Shown here: piece after piece, positions 4,832 through 7,116 of the stretch | Numbering within the stretch: the stretch's first letter is position 1 | Layout of the letters: each line of letters opens with the position of its first letter | DNA from: Propionibacteriaceae bacterium | GTDB taxonomy: Bacteria > Actinomycetota > Actinomycetes > Propionibacteriales > Propionibacteriaceae | Direction of reading: 5' to 3' | Assembly: GCA_025923975.1 (NCBI GenBank) | Contig: JAICEV010000176.1 | Location: forward strand, 1-7,116 | DNA: 7,116 nucleotides | Made by a program: the position numbers and the translations under genes | Notes under the pieces: generated by a model | What the model was told of the DNA's origin: nothing | Database searches by the model: none | What the model saw: only the letters and a program-made list of their open reading frames with translations

Positions 4832-6310
4832 GTGGCTCCGGATCTTCCCTACGTCCAAATGGACGTTCCGGACGACAGCGAAGCACCGAAGGCTGGTGGT
4901 GGCTTCGCCCGGCTGGCAGGGACTCAAGGAGTTCTCGCCACGCCGCCCGTGTCCAGACGCACAACTGCATATCTGCCGGCGGTGTACGCCGCCCGTACCC
5001 GCATATCGCGAGCGGCAGTCGTTGTTGCAGTCGCTTCGGCGCTGTTGCTCGCCATGCTCGCGTCGGACGCGTCCGCCGACGAACTCAAAGCACAACGTGC
5101 CCGTGTCAAGCAAGAAATCGCCAAGACCAAGAGCGACCTCAATGAGTCGACCAAGGAACTCCGTGGGGCAGTAGTTGAGGTTGACAAGGCAGAGAACAAG
5201 CTCGATGCGGCCAGTGCGCGGTTGACGACGACCCGCCAGGAACTCAGAGTGGCGCAGACGAAGGACGCCCATATGGCCTCCAAGCTGGAGCAGGCTCGGG
5301 CGGAGCTGGCTGCCGCGGTCGCTGCCGTTGTCGCCGGACAGGCGCGACTTGACGCCCAGCAAGCGGAAGCTGGACAGGTCGTCCGAAATCAATATCAACA
5401 GCAGACCAACCTGCTACCGATCGCCCTAGTTGTCGATCCCAATCCCACAGAGGATCTACAGACGCGCCTCCAGTGGTCGACCACTCTCTTCGACAGTGCC
5501 CAGGCTGAAATCGATCGGCTGACTTTGTTACAGCGGCAGCTAGATGCTGCTCGGGCACGGCAGGCCGAACTTGAGGCGAAGGTCGCCGCAGCCCGCCGCG
5601 AAGCTGCGGCCAATCTCAAGATCAAGAAGGGGCTTGAGGCGCGTGCCGAAACGGAAGAAGCGACAGTCGCGCGGCTGCTGCGCCAGCGGCAAGCCGCCGA
5701 AGATGCTGCCGCCGCGGATGTAGCTCAGGACAAAGCGCGCTATTCCCAATTGATCAAGGAGAGAGCCTCGGTCGAGCGGCGCATCGCGGCGCGTATCGCA
5801 AAGGCAGCAGCAGAACGCAAGCGGGCGGCCGAACGGAAGGCTGCGCAGCGTTCACGGTCGGTGGCGAAGCAGGGCAAATCCAACCACTCTCGACGTTCTA
5901 CCACGTCGAGTGCCGGCCACGGCTTCTCCTTCCCGGTGCCGGCCCGCATCACATCACCCTTCGGCATGCGCTTCCATCCGGTATTGCGCTACTGGAAGCT
6001 GCACGATGGCACTGACTTCGGCGCCGGCTGCGGCACGGCGATCCGGGCTCCTCGAGCTGGTCGGGTCGCGGAGCGCTATTACAACGCCGGCTACGGCAAC
6101 CGGCTGATGATCGACCACGGCTACATCCGCGGCAGGTATGTCACCACGGGCTACAACCACGCCAGCCGGTACATAGTTCGTGTGGGTCAGCGTGTCCGGA
6201 AGGGTCAGGTCGTCGGCTACGTCGGCAGCACCGGATACTCCACCGGCTGCCATCTCCATCTGATGGTCTGGCTGAACGGCCGGCTCCGGAACCCGATGAC
6301 CTGGTTCTGA
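4832..6310 (+). CDS. Secreted coiled-coil M23 (LytM) peptidoglycan endopeptidase, likely FtsEX partner
   Basis: A 492-residue product with, in order: an N-terminal stretch of about 55 residues, a hydrophobic segment (about 62-78, AAVVVAVASALLLAML) ending in ASDASA-DE, which suits signal peptidase I, a long coiled coil (about 83-185 and 215-335) broken by a segment containing QYQQQTNLLPIALVVDP, a basic Ser-rich linker, and a C-terminal LytM domain (about 364-492). The zinc and catalytic residues are complete: His391 and Asp395 (HDGTDFGAGCG), His443 (YNHASRY), His474 and His476 (HLH). It should cleave peptide cross-links outside the membrane. Coiled coil plus LytM right after ftsX is the plan of FtsEX-controlled proteins such as EnvC, but EnvC's LytM domain is degenerate and this one is not. 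GTG at 4832 is chosen because GGGGAAAG lies just ahead. A TTG at 4820 is in frame but overlaps that site, and a GTG at 4982 would give a normal-length signal peptide without a clear ribosome site. Confidence 0.9.
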   Translation: MAPDLPYVQMDVPDDSEAPKAGGGFARLAGTQGVLATPPVSRRTTAYLPAVYAARTRISRAAVVVAVASALLLAMLASDASADELKAQRARVKQEIAKTKSDLNESTKELRGAVVEVDKAENKLDAASARLTTTRQELRVAQTKDAHMASKLEQARAELAAAVAAVVAGQARLDAQQAEAGQVVRNQYQQQTNLLPIALVVDPNPTEDLQTRLQWSTTLFDSAQAEIDRLTLLQRQLDAARARQAELEAKVAAARREAAANLKIKKGLEARAETEEATVARLLRQRQAAEDAAAADVAQDKARYSQLIKERASVERRIAARIAKAAAERKRAAERKAAQRSRSVAKQGKSNHSRRSTTSSAGHGFSFPVPARITSPFGMRFHPVLRYWKLHDGTDFGAGCGTAIRAPRAGRVAERYYNAGYGNRLMIDHGYIRGRYVTTGYNHASRYIVRVGQRVRKGQVVGYVGSTGYSTGCHLHLMVWLNGRLRNPMTWF

Positions 6311-6313
6311 ATC

Positions 6314-6328
6314 TCCTAAGCCTTAGGA
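6314..6328. repeat. Palindrome TCCTAAG-C-CTTAGGA between M23 gene and smpB
   Basis: A perfect 7-bp inverted repeat around a single C starts 4 bp after the M23 stop codon and fills much of the 39-bp gap to smpB. With a one-base centre it is a poor RNA hairpin unless inner pairs open, so a DNA-binding site is as likely as a terminator. No T-run follows. Confidence 0.45.
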
Positions 6329-6349
6329 AGGATTAGGCAGGATGGGTCC

Positions 6350-6823
6350 ATGGCGAAGGAGAAGGGTCGCAGGCTGATCGCCCAGAACCGGAAGGCGCGG
6401 TACGACTATCACGTCCATGACGTCTACGAGGCCGGGATCGTACTCAGTGGTACCGAGGTGAAGTCACTGCGCGAGGGGCGTGCCAACCTGACCGATGCGT
6501 ACGCCACTGTCGACGAGGGCGAGGTCTGGCTACGTGGTGCACACATCCCCGAGTACAGCCACGGAACTTGGACCAACCACAACGCGCGTCGTACCCGCAA
6601 GTTGTTGCTGAACCGTCGCGAGATCGCCAAGATCGAACGTGAGCTGACCAGCAGTGGTACCACATTGGTGCCGTTGTCGCTCTACTTCGCCGACGGGTAC
6701 GCCAAAGTCGAGATTGCGCTGGCCACCGGCAAACGTGAGTACGACAAGCGCCAGACCATCGCAGCACGTGAGTCAAAGCGCGAAGCCGACCGCGCGTTGG
6801 CGGCCCGCAATCGAGGACAATGA
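6350..6823 (+). CDS. smpB: SsrA (tmRNA)-binding protein SmpB
   Basis: SmpB binds the tRNA-like end of tmRNA and brings it to ribosomes stalled on mRNA lacking a stop codon, starting trans-translation. At 157 residues it has the normal length. Conserved blocks are visible: IAQNRKARYDYHV (10-22), the family hallmark GTEVKSLREGRANL (34-47), EVWLRGAHIPEYSHG (58-72), ARRTRKLLLNRREI (79-92), and the C-terminal GKREYDKRQTIAARESKRE (127-145), which forms the tail reaching into the empty mRNA channel. ATG at 6350 starts MAKEKGRRLIAQN as expected, with AGGATGGG (6339-6346) as the ribosome site. It lies 39 bp after the M23 gene on the same strand. The tmRNA gene itself (ssrA) is not in this window. Confidence 0.97.
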   Translation: MAKEKGRRLIAQNRKARYDYHVHDVYEAGIVLSGTEVKSLREGRANLTDAYATVDEGEVWLRGAHIPEYSHGTWTNHNARRTRKLLLNRREIAKIERELTSSGTTLVPLSLYFADGYAKVEIALATGKREYDKRQTIAARESKREADRALAARNRGQ

Positions 6824-6827
6824 ATCA

Positions 6828-7116
6828 ATGGTGCAATTCCGTGCGTCCGCTGCCGAGCGCCCCTGGCAGGTCCATCGCCGACTCGCTCGGGGCGTAGTCG
6901 CGTTCCTCCTCATGTCGTTCACCGCGCTGGCGTGGGCCTTGGTAAGCCCAACCCCCGCCTATGCTGCGGACGATCAGATCGACTCCTTCAACATCGACTA
7001 CACCGTCCAGCCCAGCGGCGTGGTCAAGGTGAAGGAGACGATCACCTACCGCTTCGGTGACAACTCGGGACGTCATGGCATCGAGCGATTTCTCGTCACC
7101 CGCGAGCCGTACGACG
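6828..7116 (+). CDS. DUF2207-type exported/membrane protein, N-terminal part (runs off right edge)
   Basis: The frame starts at ATG 6828, four bases after the smpB stop, and is open for 96 codons to the right edge. GAGGA at 6813-6817, inside the end of smpB, can serve as its ribosome site, so translation is probably coupled. An in-frame GTG follows directly at 6831. The N-terminus has a basic region (RRLARG) and a hydrophobic core (VVAFLLMSFTALAWALV) ending in PTPAYA-AD, a good signal peptidase site after about residue 46. The mature part, IDSFNIDYTVQPSGVVKVKETITYRFGDNSGRHGIER, matches the beginning of DUF2207 domains as I remember them (predicted membrane proteins with an extracellular beta-rich domain). 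The function of that family is not established, and the C-terminal transmembrane part is not visible. Confidence 0.8.
   Translation, partial: MVQFRASAAERPWQVHRRLARGVVAFLLMSFTALAWALVSPTPAYAADDQIDSFNIDYTVQPSGVVKVKETITYRFGDNSGRHGIERFLVTREPYD

Noticed and set aside
4751..5398. Minus-strand open frame (215 codons) opposite the start of the M23 gene
   Set aside because: Antisense to the M23 coding region and its leader, composition is low in recognisable features, and no ribosome site or partner gene supports it.

Overview
The window is a GC-rich stretch of an actinobacterial chromosome. The evidence is the frequent GTG starts, the SPF/GGQ release factor 2 read without a programmed frameshift, and the gene order prfB - ftsE - ftsX - M23 peptidase - smpB. 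Placement in or near the Propionibacteriales is a guess from general style, not something the sequence proves.

Layout. Positions 1-537 hold the left-facing end of an IS481-type insertion sequence. It has the intact N-terminal third of a transposase on the minus strand, running off the left edge, and a terminal region with four iterated copies of a 20-bp motif. Positions 538-633 are a short spacer with small repeats, and 634-710 is a minus-strand tRNA-Val(TAC) whose 3' end faces the IS side. Positions 711-1002 have no gene I can support, only weak promoter candidates and an imperfect inverted repeat. Then, all on the plus strand, come a small four-helix membrane protein of unknown function (1003-1398), prfB (1458-2573), ftsE (2734-3420), ftsX (3513-4427), a long non-coding gap (4428-4831), a secreted coiled-coil M23 peptidase (4832-6310), smpB (6350-6823) and the start of a DUF2207-type secreted or membrane protein cut by the right edge.

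How the genes fit together. FtsE (ATPase) and FtsX (membrane subunit) form the divisome complex that controls peptidoglycan hydrolases through coiled-coil partners, for example EnvC in E. coli, PcsB in pneumococcus and RipC in mycobacteria. The gene right after ftsX encodes a protein of that shape, a signal or anchor segment, a long broken coiled coil and a LytM domain. Unlike EnvC, it keeps the full set of zinc and catalytic residues. The simplest reading is that it is the hydrolase controlled by this FtsEX. prfB (termination at UAA/UGA) and smpB (tmRNA-mediated rescue of stalled ribosomes) form a translation-termination layer around the division genes.

The coding content is conserved housekeeping, and I do not see a clearly new defence or biosynthetic system. 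The least explained parts are non-coding: the tandem repeat with a conserved hairpin after ftsX, the cluster of TCAC-type hexamers resembling MtrA sites ahead of the M23 gene, and the IS/tRNA junction at the left.
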